Assembly (NCBI GenBank): GCA_013140935.1
Contig: JABFSD010000982.1
Location: 1-5,707 of the forward strand
Reading direction: 5' to 3'
Source: Acidobacteriota bacterium
GTDB taxonomy: Bacteria > Acidobacteriota > Blastocatellia > RBC074
DNA: 5,707 nt
Shown here: piece by piece, positions 1 through 5,625 of the stretch
Layout of the letters: each line of letters begins with the position of its first letter
Position numbering within the stretch: position 1 is the stretch's first letter
Made by a program: the position numbers and the translations under genes
The notes under the pieces: model-generated
Told to the model about the DNA's origin: nothing
The model's database searches: none
What the model saw: only the letters and a program-made list of their open reading frames with translations

Positions 1-742
1 TACGCGCAAAAGGCGTGAGTTCGCTGTGCAACCAGCGCCATTCGCCGCTGGAGTGGCGCGCGCGATATTCGAGCGTCGCCATCTCGCCATCGGGCCCGTG
101 ACGCAAGCGTTCAAAGATGGCTTCGAGTTGCGCGTAATCTTCCGTTTCGATCCAGTCGCGCGGCGTGAGTTGCGCGAGCTTGCCCGTGTCAATGCCCAGC
201 AGATTCGCCAGTTGCTTATTGATATAGATGGACTGTTGCGCTTCGAGGTCGTAAATCGTGACGAATTCCGGCGCAATATCGGCAATGTCGTGAATCAGGC
301 GCTGGGTTTCCTGCAAAGTGATTTCGCCGCGTTTGCGTTCGATGGCGTAACGCATCGCGCGTTGCAACAGATGGCGATTGATGTCGCCTTTCACCAGATA
401 GTCCTGCGCGCCGGCTTGCATGGCTTGAATGGCTACATCGTCGTCGTTGGTGGCGGTCAAGACGATGATGGGCAAATCGGGCGCAAGGCGATGGATGCGC
501 GTGAAGGTTTCCAGGCCTTCGCTGTCAGGCAACGCCAGGTCGAGCAGGACAATATCTATTTTTTGTTGTTCAGGCTTTTGTTTTTCAGCATCGGTTTCAG
601 AAAGGCGCGTGAGACCGGCTTGCAAGCTGCTGGCCCATTCGAGTCCGAAAGTCACACCTTTCGCCATGAACAAACCACGAATGGCCTGAGCATACAGAGG
701 ATCATCTTCAATAAGTAAGGCTAAAGCCTGTTTCCCATTCAT
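1..742 (-). CDS. Receiver-PAS signalling protein, C-terminus beyond the window (probable hybrid sensor kinase or similar)
   Basis: 247 codons are visible from an ATG at 742 and the frame is still open at the left edge. Residues about 5-125 form a CheY-like receiver: acidic pair D13-D14, phosphoacceptor D68 in the IDIVLLDLALPDSEG strand-loop, T96 after the IIVLT strand, and K118 in DYLVKGD. A short linker (130-150) leads to a PAS domain (about 150-247) ending in a GEWRWLHSELTPF stretch, typical of PAS_3-type folds. In this architecture a PAS domain usually precedes more PAS domains and a histidine kinase, GGDEF or other output domain, which would lie outside the window. It is probably cytoplasmic: no signal peptide or membrane segment is seen. 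The receiver begins a few residues after this ATG, supporting the start, although no strong Shine-Dalgarno is visible and a stop lies in frame upstream near 835. It is divergent from the NarL-type regulator at 1487. The receiver-PAS call is firm; the output function is unknown. Confidence 0.88.
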   Translation of the reverse strand, partial: MNGKQALALLIEDDPLYAQAIRGLFMAKGVTFGLEWASSLQAGLTRLSETDAEKQKPEQQKIDIVLLDLALPDSEGLETFTRIHRLAPDLPIIVLTATNDDDVAIQAMQAGAQDYLVKGDINRHLLQRAMRYAIERKRGEITLQETQRLIHDIADIAPEFVTIYDLEAQQSIYINKQLANLLGIDTGKLAQLTPRDWIETEDYAQLEAIFERLRHGPDGEMATLEYRARHSSGEWRWLHSELTPFAR

Positions 743-1486
743 TGCGCTTGTGGTACGCCCTGATTTCTCTTTCGGTCGTGCGAGCCGATTGACACCCAAA
801 AATCCGACACTTGTGCCCGCAAATTCCCAACTCTAGTGGATAAATAATCAGAAGCATTACGCATCGGAATTTTTGGAGGGCCAGATTGCCGCTTTTGCCG
901 CGTGTCCATTCGGCGGCGGATTTTACGAGCGGCACTTGAGCGGTGCAAGCCGTAGCGCCACAGTGCCTCAACATCGCGTATGAAAGAAGTCAGTCTTCCC
1001 GCAAAGGTTTCGTGAAGATTTTCGCTTTGTGTGCCCGCCTTAGCCCTCATCGCGCACAAAAAGCACACGCTGACGACCCGGCGCAGGCGGCCGACTACCT
1101 TGACAGAACTCAGCATCGTAAGGCTATATGTCCGGCGAATTCCCATACAAGCGACTTTCTCGGATAGCTTCAACAGTGATGAAACTGGTGCCGATGTCTT
1201 ATGACTCGTGAGGCGTGTGTGACACTAGCCCAAGTCTCTTGTATGAAATTTCCTGTGGAACTCAATTAACTCAAGGCTGTTACGACTCGTTCCTTTTCAA
1301 CGCTCCCCTGCGACTCAACGTAAAGATTCAGTTCAACCTGACGGCGTTTCGTTTTCCCCCGAAGCCTGTGTCTTGCTCTATCTATATGTGGCGTCGCGCG
1401 TGGGCAAGCACATAAATAAATGATGCGGCGCTGCGTTGCCCTTTTAACGATTACTGACAGACGCCGCCTAAAAACCTTACCGAACC
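743..1486. other. Divergent intergenic region of 744 bases, no convincing gene
   Basis: The open frames here (for example 739-1173 minus, 708-974 minus, 943-1167 plus) give Arg/Ser/Cys-rich translations without recognisable motifs, and I do not accept them as genes. I see no tRNA or rRNA. One notable hairpin is present at 1024-1064: 1024-1028 pairs with 1060-1064 and 1029-1034 pairs with 1052-1057 (11 pairs, one U-G, a 2-base bulge, a 17-base loop). GC-rich arms at 888-892/929-933 and 897-901/913-917 can nest but could easily be chance. The promoters of both divergent genes must lie here, yet I find no hexamer pair good enough to call. The length is large for a bacterial divergent spacer and may reflect a decayed gene or mobile fragment. 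Confidence 0.6.
1425..1467 (+). promoter_or_regulatory. Possible leader hairpin upstream of the response regulator
   Basis: GCGGCG at 1425-1430 is the exact complement of CGCCGC at 1462-1467, with a 31-base loop, ending 19 bases before the ATG at 1487. It could be a leader stem or a protein-binding dyad. Six GC-rich pairs in a GC-rich genome are weak evidence. Confidence 0.2.
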
Positions 1487-2269
1487 ATGAGACCAACTTT
1501 GGCGCCTGCCGCCCAACCCATTCGCTTATTACTCGTGGACGATCAGATGATCGTACGCGAAGGTCTGCGCCTCTTGCTCGAAAGCCAGAACGGGCTTTCT
1601 GTACTGGGCGAAGCCTCGAACTGTCCCGATGCCGTCGCACTGGCCGCGCGCGAACAGCCCGACATTATTTTGCTCGACCTGGATCTGGGCGACGTACACG
1701 GGCTGGACTGCCTGCCTGAACTGCTCGCGGTGTCGGCCAAAAGCAAGGTGCTGGTGCTGACCGGCGTTTACGATCTCGAAATTTTTCACCAAGCCGTCAG
1801 TCGCGGCGCGGTCGGCATCGTCCGCAAGATGGAAGCCGCAGAAGTGCTGGTCAAAGCCATTCGCAAAGTTTATGTGGGAGAAGTCTGGCTGGACGGCGCG
1901 TTGATGGCACGCGTGCTCAGCGATCTGTGGCGCGTCAAAAGCGGCCAACCACTCGAAGCAGTGGTCACGGCTCCCATGCGTTTCGGCATGGCGCAACGCG
2001 ATGTCATGGAACAATTCTGGTCGCCGCAAATCGAAGCTCCCAATCCAGACGAAGCCGCGCGCATCGCGCAACTCACCGAACGCGAACGCGAAGTCATCAG
2101 TCTCATCGGCGAAGGCTTGCGCAATCAGCAAATCGCCGACCGGCTCTCGATCAGCGTCATCACGGTGCGCCATCACTTGTCTTCGGTATTCGCCAAACTG
2201 GATGTCGGCGACCGCTTCGAACTGGCGATCTATTCCTATCGTCATGGCTTGGCAAAGCTGCCGCTTTAG
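1487..2269 (+). CDS. NarL/FixJ-family response regulator (receiver plus LuxR-type HTH)
   Basis: A complete 260-residue cytoplasmic DNA-binding regulator. Residues about 12-126 form a receiver with acidic pair D18-D19, phosphoacceptor D64 (DIILLDLDLGD), T92 and K114, so all phosphorylation residues are present. Residues about 194-257 form a LuxR/GerE helix-turn-helix: LTEREREVISLIGEGLRN, then QQIADRLSISVITVRHHLSSV with the recognition helix at about 223-236. The linker between the domains (about 127-193) is longer than in typical NarL proteins of about 210-220 residues and has no motif I recognise. The ATG at 1487 starts 11 residues before the first receiver strand; the upstream bases show no clear Shine-Dalgarno. 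Phosphorylation by a sensor kinase would be expected to control DNA binding. The divergent receiver-PAS gene at 1-742 is a possible but unproven partner. Target genes cannot be read from the sequence. Confidence 0.95.
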   Translation: MRPTLAPAAQPIRLLLVDDQMIVREGLRLLLESQNGLSVLGEASNCPDAVALAAREQPDIILLDLDLGDVHGLDCLPELLAVSAKSKVLVLTGVYDLEIFHQAVSRGAVGIVRKMEAAEVLVKAIRKVYVGEVWLDGALMARVLSDLWRVKSGQPLEAVVTAPMRFGMAQRDVMEQFWSPQIEAPNPDEAARIAQLTEREREVISLIGEGLRNQQIADRLSISVITVRHHLSSVFAKLDVGDRFELAIYSYRHGLAKLPL

Positions 2270-2407
2270 GTGGTTTTATTCGCAACGAATCTGACAAGGA
2301 TGAGGGGGGCCGCCATTCTTTGTCGCATCAACGCACTGTGAAATCAGTGGGTTAGGTGTGCCAGCCCTACTTAACAAGAAATTGTTGCAAGGTTCGCAAC
2401 TTGTAGC

Positions 2408-2436
2408 TTTATTTAACGAAAGGCTTTGTCTATAAT
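2408..2436 (+). promoter_or_regulatory. Candidate housekeeping-sigma promoter with perfect -10 box
   Basis: A perfect TATAAT lies at 2431-2436. A 17-base spacer places a weak -35 (TTTATT) at 2408-2413 in an A/T-rich upstream stretch. The bases after the -10 box are GC-rich (GCGCCGC, 2437-2443); in E. coli such discriminators are typical of stable-RNA promoters under stringent control, which is only suggestive here. The predicted start is near 2443. The nearest plus-strand gene begins about 740 bases downstream, so the promoter would drive either a very long leader or a non-coding RNA. Confidence 0.45.
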
Positions 2437-2442
2437 GCGCCG

Positions 2443-2505
2443 CGTCCCGCGAGGAGGAAGAGCAATTCTTCACAACTCATCACACAGTTGAAACGTTCTC
2501 CTCGC
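2443..2505 (+). ncRNA. Possible three-way-junction RNA fold at the transcript start
   Basis: GCGAGGAG (2449-2456) pairs perfectly with CTCCTCGC (2498-2505). Inside it sit two hairpins: 2457-2461 with 2467-2471 (5 pairs, 5-base loop) and 2473-2477 with 2486-2490 (5 pairs, 8-base loop). The fold begins about 6 bases after the predicted transcription start. The GAGGAGG purine run resembles a Shine-Dalgarno, and part of it would be held in the outer stem, but there is no start codon at a proper distance. It could be a leader element or the 5' domain of a non-coding RNA; it matches no family I can name. All pairs are Watson-Crick, so strand is assigned only from the promoter. Confidence 0.3.
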
Positions 2506-2650
2506 TGCAAACTATTTAGCAATCGTCGCCGCATTCCTTCAGCGATTTCGTATCCCCTCCCCGCGTTGAGTTCTCATACGCGCTTTCCGGCTCGGGCATC
2601 TCTGATCTGCGTTCTGCAAATCAATCCAGACGGAAATCATCACGTGCTTC

Positions 2651-2728
2651 TTATTTGTCATTTATTTCTTACCACGCTCGGATATGTGTGCGTTTTTTGC
2701 GAATCTGGCGTGAGCAAATGACAAATAA
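2651..2728. repeat. 13-base perfect inverted repeat in an A/T-rich patch
   Basis: TTATTTGTCATTT at 2651-2663 is the exact reverse complement of 2716-2728, separated by 52 bases that contain a further 5-base inverted pair (2673-2677/2708-2712). The arms are strikingly A/T-rich against the GC-rich surroundings. Possible meanings are a long stem in a transcript, a binding site, or the remnant of an element's ends. No flanking target duplication is evident. Confidence 0.5.
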
Positions 2729-2850
2729 AAAGCCGCAATCAAAGGCGCGGTCAACGCATCACGAATCGCGCGCATCGCACGCGCGAAATAAGCATCGGTA
2801 AAAAGGACAGCTTTAATGCTGACCAGCAATGATTCGGCATAACCCTTTCG

Positions 2851-3070
2851 GCTTCTCTGCATATTCTCCCAGAGAGGCGAGGTGGTGACGGATACGGGTC
2901 TGGTACGAGGTGAATGGCCTGGCTTGTTTACGCAGGTGAACCAAGTTCGGTCAGGTGTTGATAAGGTGATACGGGGTGCCGCTCGTGTTGCAGGTGCAAA
3001 CTCTTGACCCGAACGTATGGTGTCACCCCGAAAAAGGCCTACCCCAAGCCCGTTTCCCACTAACGCTTGG
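2851..3070 (+). ncRNA. Candidate structured non-coding RNA with multiple nested helices
   Basis: Helices, all mutually compatible: hairpin 2851-2859/2870-2878 (9 pairs, one U-G). A closing stem follows in three parts, 2884-2889/3022-3027, 2892-2896/3014-3018 and 2897-2900/3006-3009 (15 pairs), with a small internal loop (2890-2891/3019-3021) and a 4-base bulge (3010-3013). It encloses 2905-2909/2982-2986, then 2918-2921/2952-2955, capped by 2923-2931/2936-2945 (9 pairs, one bulged C, 4-base loop), plus a small hairpin 2988-2991/2996-2999. A further stem, 3044-3049/3065-3070, follows. The non-Watson-Crick pairs (2853/2876, 2929/2938 and a possible 2904/2987) are U-G on the plus strand but would be A-C on the minus strand, favouring plus-strand RNA. 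The block lies downstream of the promoter at 2431. I cannot assign a family. Acidobacteriota RNA motifs such as Acido-Lenti-1, or part of a group II intron, are the alternatives to test. I did not see a group II domain V. Confidence 0.45.
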
Positions 3071-3164
3071 AAGTCAGCCTGTTGCTTAAAACGGATCGTT
3101 TCTATGCGAACCGGCCCATTTAGCTTTGCTGCTGTTCGCAGTTTTAGGTGCCAGAAGTTATGTC

Positions 3165-3170
3165 GAGGAG
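3165..3170 (+). promoter_or_regulatory. Shine-Dalgarno that decides the sigma-factor start
   Basis: GAGGAG at 3165-3170 lies 10 bases before the GTG at 3181. The alternative in-frame starts, GTG 3148 and ATG 3160, have no comparable purine run upstream, so the GTG at 3181 is preferred. Confidence 0.6.
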
Positions 3171-3180
3171 AAATCTAAGC

Positions 3181-3822
3181 GTGAGCCAGACTCCGCGCCG
3201 CGAAAAAAATTGGGTTCTCAATGCCGACTCGTTCGACCGTTTGTTGACGGGGTTGAATCCCAATCGGGAAATTGCGGGAGAAGAATACGAACACTTGCGC
3301 AAGGTGCTGGTCAATTTCTTTGACTGGCGCGGCTGCGCTTTTCCTGAAGACCTCGCCGACGAAACGTTCAATCGCGTCGCACGCCGCATTGACGAAGGCG
3401 AAGAGATTCGCAACCTGCCCGATTATTGTTACGGCGTCGCCCGTCGCCTCGCGCTCGAAGTCTTGCCCAAACAAAGCAAACAGGAAGACGAGCCGCCGGA
3501 GTTCGAACATCTTTCCGCGCCGGTCGAAGACGCTGACGAACGCCGTAGCCGCGAAGAACTCTATGAATGCTTCGAGCATTGCTTGAGCCAGCTCAACGAG
3601 GAAAACCGCGAGTTGGTGATTCAGTATTATCAAACCGAAAAGCGCGCCAAGATTGACAACCGCATCGCACTCGCCAACAAGCTCGGCGTCAGCCTCAACG
3701 TACTGCGCGTGCGCGTCTATCGCTTGCGCGCCGCCCTCGAAGATTGCATCGGCAAGTGCGTGCAGGAAAAAGCCGACCAACAAGCCAAAGCGCGCAACGC
3801 TCGCCTCAAAAAGAAAAACTGA
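3181..3822 (+). CDS. ECF-type sigma-70 family RNA polymerase sigma factor
   Basis: 213 residues from the GTG at 3181, the usual size for a two-domain ECF sigma factor. Residues about 15-95 look like sigma region 2: a helix with FFDWRGCAFPEDLADETFNR, matching the family's conserved 'a-DL-Q-tFlr' helix, and then RNLPDYCYGVARRLALE, where the family has a conserved aromatic/Arg-Asn segment. A charged Glu/Asp-rich linker (about 100-125) leads to region 4 (about 126-190): LSQLNEENRELVIQYY, then ALANKLGVSLNVLRVRVYRLRAAL, the helix-turn-helix that would contact the -35 element. The last 20 residues are Lys/Arg/Ala-rich. It would direct core RNA polymerase to a specific promoter set. No anti-sigma gene is adjacent: the next gene is convergent. 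An upstream start at 3148 would add 11 residues of no evident function. The family call is solid; the regulon is unknown. Confidence 0.85.
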   Translation: MSQTPRREKNWVLNADSFDRLLTGLNPNREIAGEEYEHLRKVLVNFFDWRGCAFPEDLADETFNRVARRIDEGEEIRNLPDYCYGVARRLALEVLPKQSKQEDEPPEFEHLSAPVEDADERRSREELYECFEHCLSQLNEENRELVIQYYQTEKRAKIDNRIALANKLGVSLNVLRVRVYRLRAALEDCIGKCVQEKADQQAKARNARLKKKN

Positions 3823-3831
3823 AAATCTGAG

Positions 3832-3895
3832 TGAGAGTTATGAGAGTTATGGAAATGCGTTCAACTGTGCATTCCCATAACTCCCATAGCTCCCA
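3832..3895 (-). terminator. Long imperfect hairpin of 9-base repeats between convergent genes; probable terminator
   Basis: Arms 3832-3858 and 3869-3895 oppose each other over 27 positions with a 10-base loop (3859-3868). The left arm is two copies of GAGAGTTAT plus GGAAATGC; the right arm runs CCCATAACT, CCCATAGCT, CCCATATCA, CCCAT (to 3905). As plus-strand RNA there are three A-C mismatches (3853/3874, 3843/3884, 3834/3893). As minus-strand RNA these three become G-U pairs and only 3838/3889 is mismatched, so the fold is better in the 3' end of the hydrolase transcript, whose stop is just 14 bases away. It lacks a long U-run. It sits 9 bases after the sigma-factor stop and could stop transcription from both sides, or be a dispersed palindromic repeat. 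Confidence 0.55.
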
Positions 3896-3908
3896 TATCA
3901 CCCATCCG

Positions 3909-5441
3909 TTATTTTTTGCGACCAAGCGTCGCTCGCAGCCATTCGACCAACTTGTCTTTATAACTCAGCCAAGCTGAATGCCCTTCCCAATTTTCGATTC
4001 CGTGTGGCGCACTTTCGACAATGACGGACGTATGCCGCGCGCCAAGCTGTTCCAGCCTTTGCACGAAGCTCGTATGATTGTCATAAAGGCCGTCCTTCGT
4101 ACCGCAAATCAACAGCAACGGCGGCATATTTCGTTTTGCGTTGTGCAGCGGCGAATAGCGGCGCAACGTAGCGCGCGCTTCATCATCGAGTTGCGTGATG
4201 CCAAAAAGTCGCGCCGGAATCGAGTTCGGTGAAAGGTCGCCCGTGCGCGTGGCAAAATCATAAACGCCATAAAACGAAACCACCGCCGCCACACCTTCCA
4301 AAGATTCCGTAGCGAGTTGCGCCACCATTTGCCCGCTGGCCGATTCGCCCAACAACGCAAGGCGAAGAGGATCAATATTGAAGCGCCGCGCATGGTCGTG
4401 CACAAAACGAAACGCCGTGCGCACATCCTCAAGCTGTTCGGCGTGTCGCACTTGCGGCGTCAACCGGTAATCAATCGAAAACCATGCGAAGCCTGCGCGT
4501 GCGAGCGGCGCGAATACCGGCGTGGCATAAGTCACGCGGTCGCCCGCTTCCCAGCCGCCGCCATGCACAATCATGACGGCGGGATGCGGGCCGCGCCCTT
4601 TCGGCACATAAGCATCAAGCGTCAAGCCATGTGGCGAATCGAAGACAATCTTTTTTCGCAACGAAGTCACAGAAGGTTCGTGATCGGCAGCCCGCAACTT
4701 CATTCGCTCATTGAGCCACGCGAGCAATTTCGTTTTGTAACTCCATTGCGCGGGACGCCAGTTCTCAGCCCGATGAATCGCGCCTTCGACCGGCAGCACC
4801 TGACAGCGGCGCACCGTCTGGCACAGGCTTTCCGCCGTCGCCAGCGGAACTTCACGATCTGCCGCACCATGAATCAACAGCGCATCCGTTGCCAATGCTT
4901 CAGCCAGTTGCGCGAAACGTCCGCCTACGCTCACGACCGCTTGCACCGCAAGCGATTTGTCCTGCGCCAGTCGCAGCGCGAGTTGCGCGCCGGTGTCTTC
5001 GCCAAGCAGCGCGATGCGGTTCGTATCAATGCGAAATTCTTGGGCGTGGCAGCGAATGAACACGAGCGCCGCGTGCACATCGTCAACGGCTTCGTCAGCA
5101 TTCGTCAGGCGATAATCCACCGCAAACCAGTTATAACCCGCTGCCGTAAGCAGTTCGAGAAACTGTCCGATGAAAGCGATGCGGCTGCCCGTATCGCCTC
5201 CGCCACCGTGAATGATGATTACTGCCGGACGCGCCGCGCCGCGCTTTTGCACGTAAGCATCGAGCGCGAGTTCGCGGCCTGATATTCCCACGATGCGACG
5301 ATAAACAATGTCGCCCCGCGTACCGGGAATCATGTAATTGCCTTCGAGGTTGCGCGCTTTGACCGGCAAACACTGCGCGCTTTGCGCAGACGCCGCGATG
5401 CAACACAACGCCAATAAACCCAGGGTGATTACGAATTTCAT
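3909..5441 (-). CDS. Secreted tandem alpha/beta-hydrolase (BD-FAE-like esterase with two hydrolase domains)
   Basis: 510 residues. An N-terminal signal peptide (Lys2, hydrophobic 3-15, likely cleavage after ASA at 17-19) predicts export. Two homologous alpha/beta-hydrolase domains follow, about 44-246 and 262-505. Domain 2 looks catalytically complete: oxyanion motif HGGGW (293-297), DYRLT (324-328), nucleophile S367 in GESASG, acid probably D450 (GTKDG) and H480 (APHGIENW). This resembles the BD-FAE esterase/acetyl-xylan or feruloyl esterase group, so it likely cleaves ester bonds in an exported substrate; which substrate is not readable. Domain 1 keeps HGGGG (78-82), DYRLT (109-113), D195 and H223, but the nucleophile position is D149 (GEDTG, GAC codon at 4995-4997), and the cap-like segment present at about 393-440 in domain 2 is missing. 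The start at 5441 lacks a clear Shine-Dalgarno but is well placed for the signal peptide. It is monocistronic in view, converging on the sigma factor and divergent from the gene at 5626. Confidence 0.93.
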   Translation of the reverse strand: MKFVITLGLLALCCIAASAQSAQCLPVKARNLEGNYMIPGTRGDIVYRRIVGISGRELALDAYVQKRGAARPAVIIIHGGGGDTGSRIAFIGQFLELLTAAGYNWFAVDYRLTNADEAVDDVHAALVFIRCHAQEFRIDTNRIALLGEDTGAQLALRLAQDKSLAVQAVVSVGGRFAQLAEALATDALLIHGAADREVPLATAESLCQTVRRCQVLPVEGAIHRAENWRPAQWSYKTKLLAWLNERMKLRAADHEPSVTSLRKKIVFDSPHGLTLDAYVPKGRGPHPAVMIVHGGGWEAGDRVTYATPVFAPLARAGFAWFSIDYRLTPQVRHAEQLEDVRTAFRFVHDHARRFNIDPLRLALLGESASGQMVAQLATESLEGVAAVVSFYGVYDFATRTGDLSPNSIPARLFGITQLDDEARATLRRYSPLHNAKRNMPPLLLICGTKDGLYDNHTSFVQRLEQLGARHTSVIVESAPHGIENWEGHSAWLSYKDKLVEWLRATLGRKK

Positions 5442-5523
5442 ACGGCGGCAGGAAGTAACACAGAAGCCTCGCCAACGAAAGCCTGTTGAGAAACGGCAAA
5501 AATAATGCTTCTGCTTTTCATGA

Positions 5524-5559
5524 GAATGCTGTTATATTCCCGACCGTATCCCAGCATTC
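5524..5559. promoter_or_regulatory. Extended -10 promoter inside an 8-base inverted repeat (candidate operator)
   Basis: On the plus strand TG (5530-5531), one base, then TATATT (5533-5538) makes an extended -10 box; no good -35 is seen. Read on the minus strand, the same bases give TATAAC (5536-5531), so the element could also serve the divergent hydrolase gene. It is bracketed by GAATGCTG (5524-5531) and its exact reverse complement CAGCATTC (5552-5559), 20 bases apart. A plus transcript starting near 5545 would lack the left arm, so a DNA-level role (regulator binding) is more plausible than an RNA stem. Confidence 0.4.
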
Positions 5560-5575
5560 CATCCTTCTCTATCGC

Positions 5576-5590
5576 GCGTATCCAATACGC
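5576..5590 (+). promoter_or_regulatory. Short perfect hairpin or dyad in the leader of the 5626 gene
   Basis: GCGTAT (5576-5581) and ATACGC (5585-5590) pair perfectly over a 3-base loop, about 35 bases before the ATG at 5626. It could be a leader hairpin or a second operator half-site pair. Function is not determinable here. Confidence 0.3.
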
Positions 5591-5625
5591 ATCCGCCGCG
5601 CAAGTAAGCCCAACGCAGGTAGTTT

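Larger units (their letters stand above)
2270..3180. other. Long intergenic region of about 910 bases, with promoter and RNA-like structure
   Basis: No open frame here looks like a protein gene. The frames 2488-2721 (plus) and 2662-3060 (minus) encode low-complexity basic sequence without motifs, and the second overlaps base-paired elements that account for its sequence better. Small hairpins follow the regulator stop (2278-2282/2286-2290; 2334-2338/2345-2349; 2384-2388/2396-2400), but none has a U-run, so I call no terminator. Features supported individually are a promoter near 2431, a three-way fold at 2449-2505, an inverted repeat at 2651-2728, a GC-rich hairpin at 2766-2772/2780-2786 (7 perfect pairs, 7-base loop), and the structured block at 2851-3070. 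Confidence 0.7.

Noticed and set aside
26..718. 230-codon open frame on the plus strand
   Set aside because: It is antisense to the receiver-PAS gene, whose minus-strand frame has clear receiver and PAS motifs; the plus-strand translation has none.
739..1173. 144-codon minus-strand open frame in the left gap
   Set aside because: The translation is Arg/Ser/Cys-rich with no motif, the start is a non-ATG codon without a Shine-Dalgarno, and it overlaps the start of the receiver-PAS gene in another frame.
2449..2505. Hammerhead ribozyme, suggested by a three-way fold and GAAAC at 2490-2494
   Set aside because: The required CUGAUGA core is absent; the similar position reads CTCATCA outside the right context.
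2488..2721. 77-codon plus-strand open frame after the promoter at 2431
   Set aside because: It would start at a TTG inside the stem region with no spaced Shine-Dalgarno, and the protein looks random.
2662..3060. 132-codon minus-strand open frame in the right gap
   Set aside because: It has no recognisable motif, and much of it coincides with base-paired elements whose wobble pairs favour a plus-strand RNA.
2851..3070. Intact group II intron
   Set aside because: I found no catalytic domain V hairpin, no GTGYG-type 5' boundary and no reverse transcriptase frame. Only a fragment remains possible.
3148..3180. Upstream start (GTG 3148 or ATG 3160) for the sigma factor
   Set aside because: Neither has a Shine-Dalgarno, whereas GAGGAG at 3165-3170 is suitably placed for the GTG at 3181; the extra 11 residues add nothing recognisable.
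3831..3905. CRISPR array
   Set aside because: The repeat units are 9 bases, adjacent and without spacers, and they form one palindrome.
4317..5282. 321-codon plus-strand open frame
   Set aside because: It is the antisense shadow of the tandem hydrolase; its Arg/His-rich translation is typical of such shadows.
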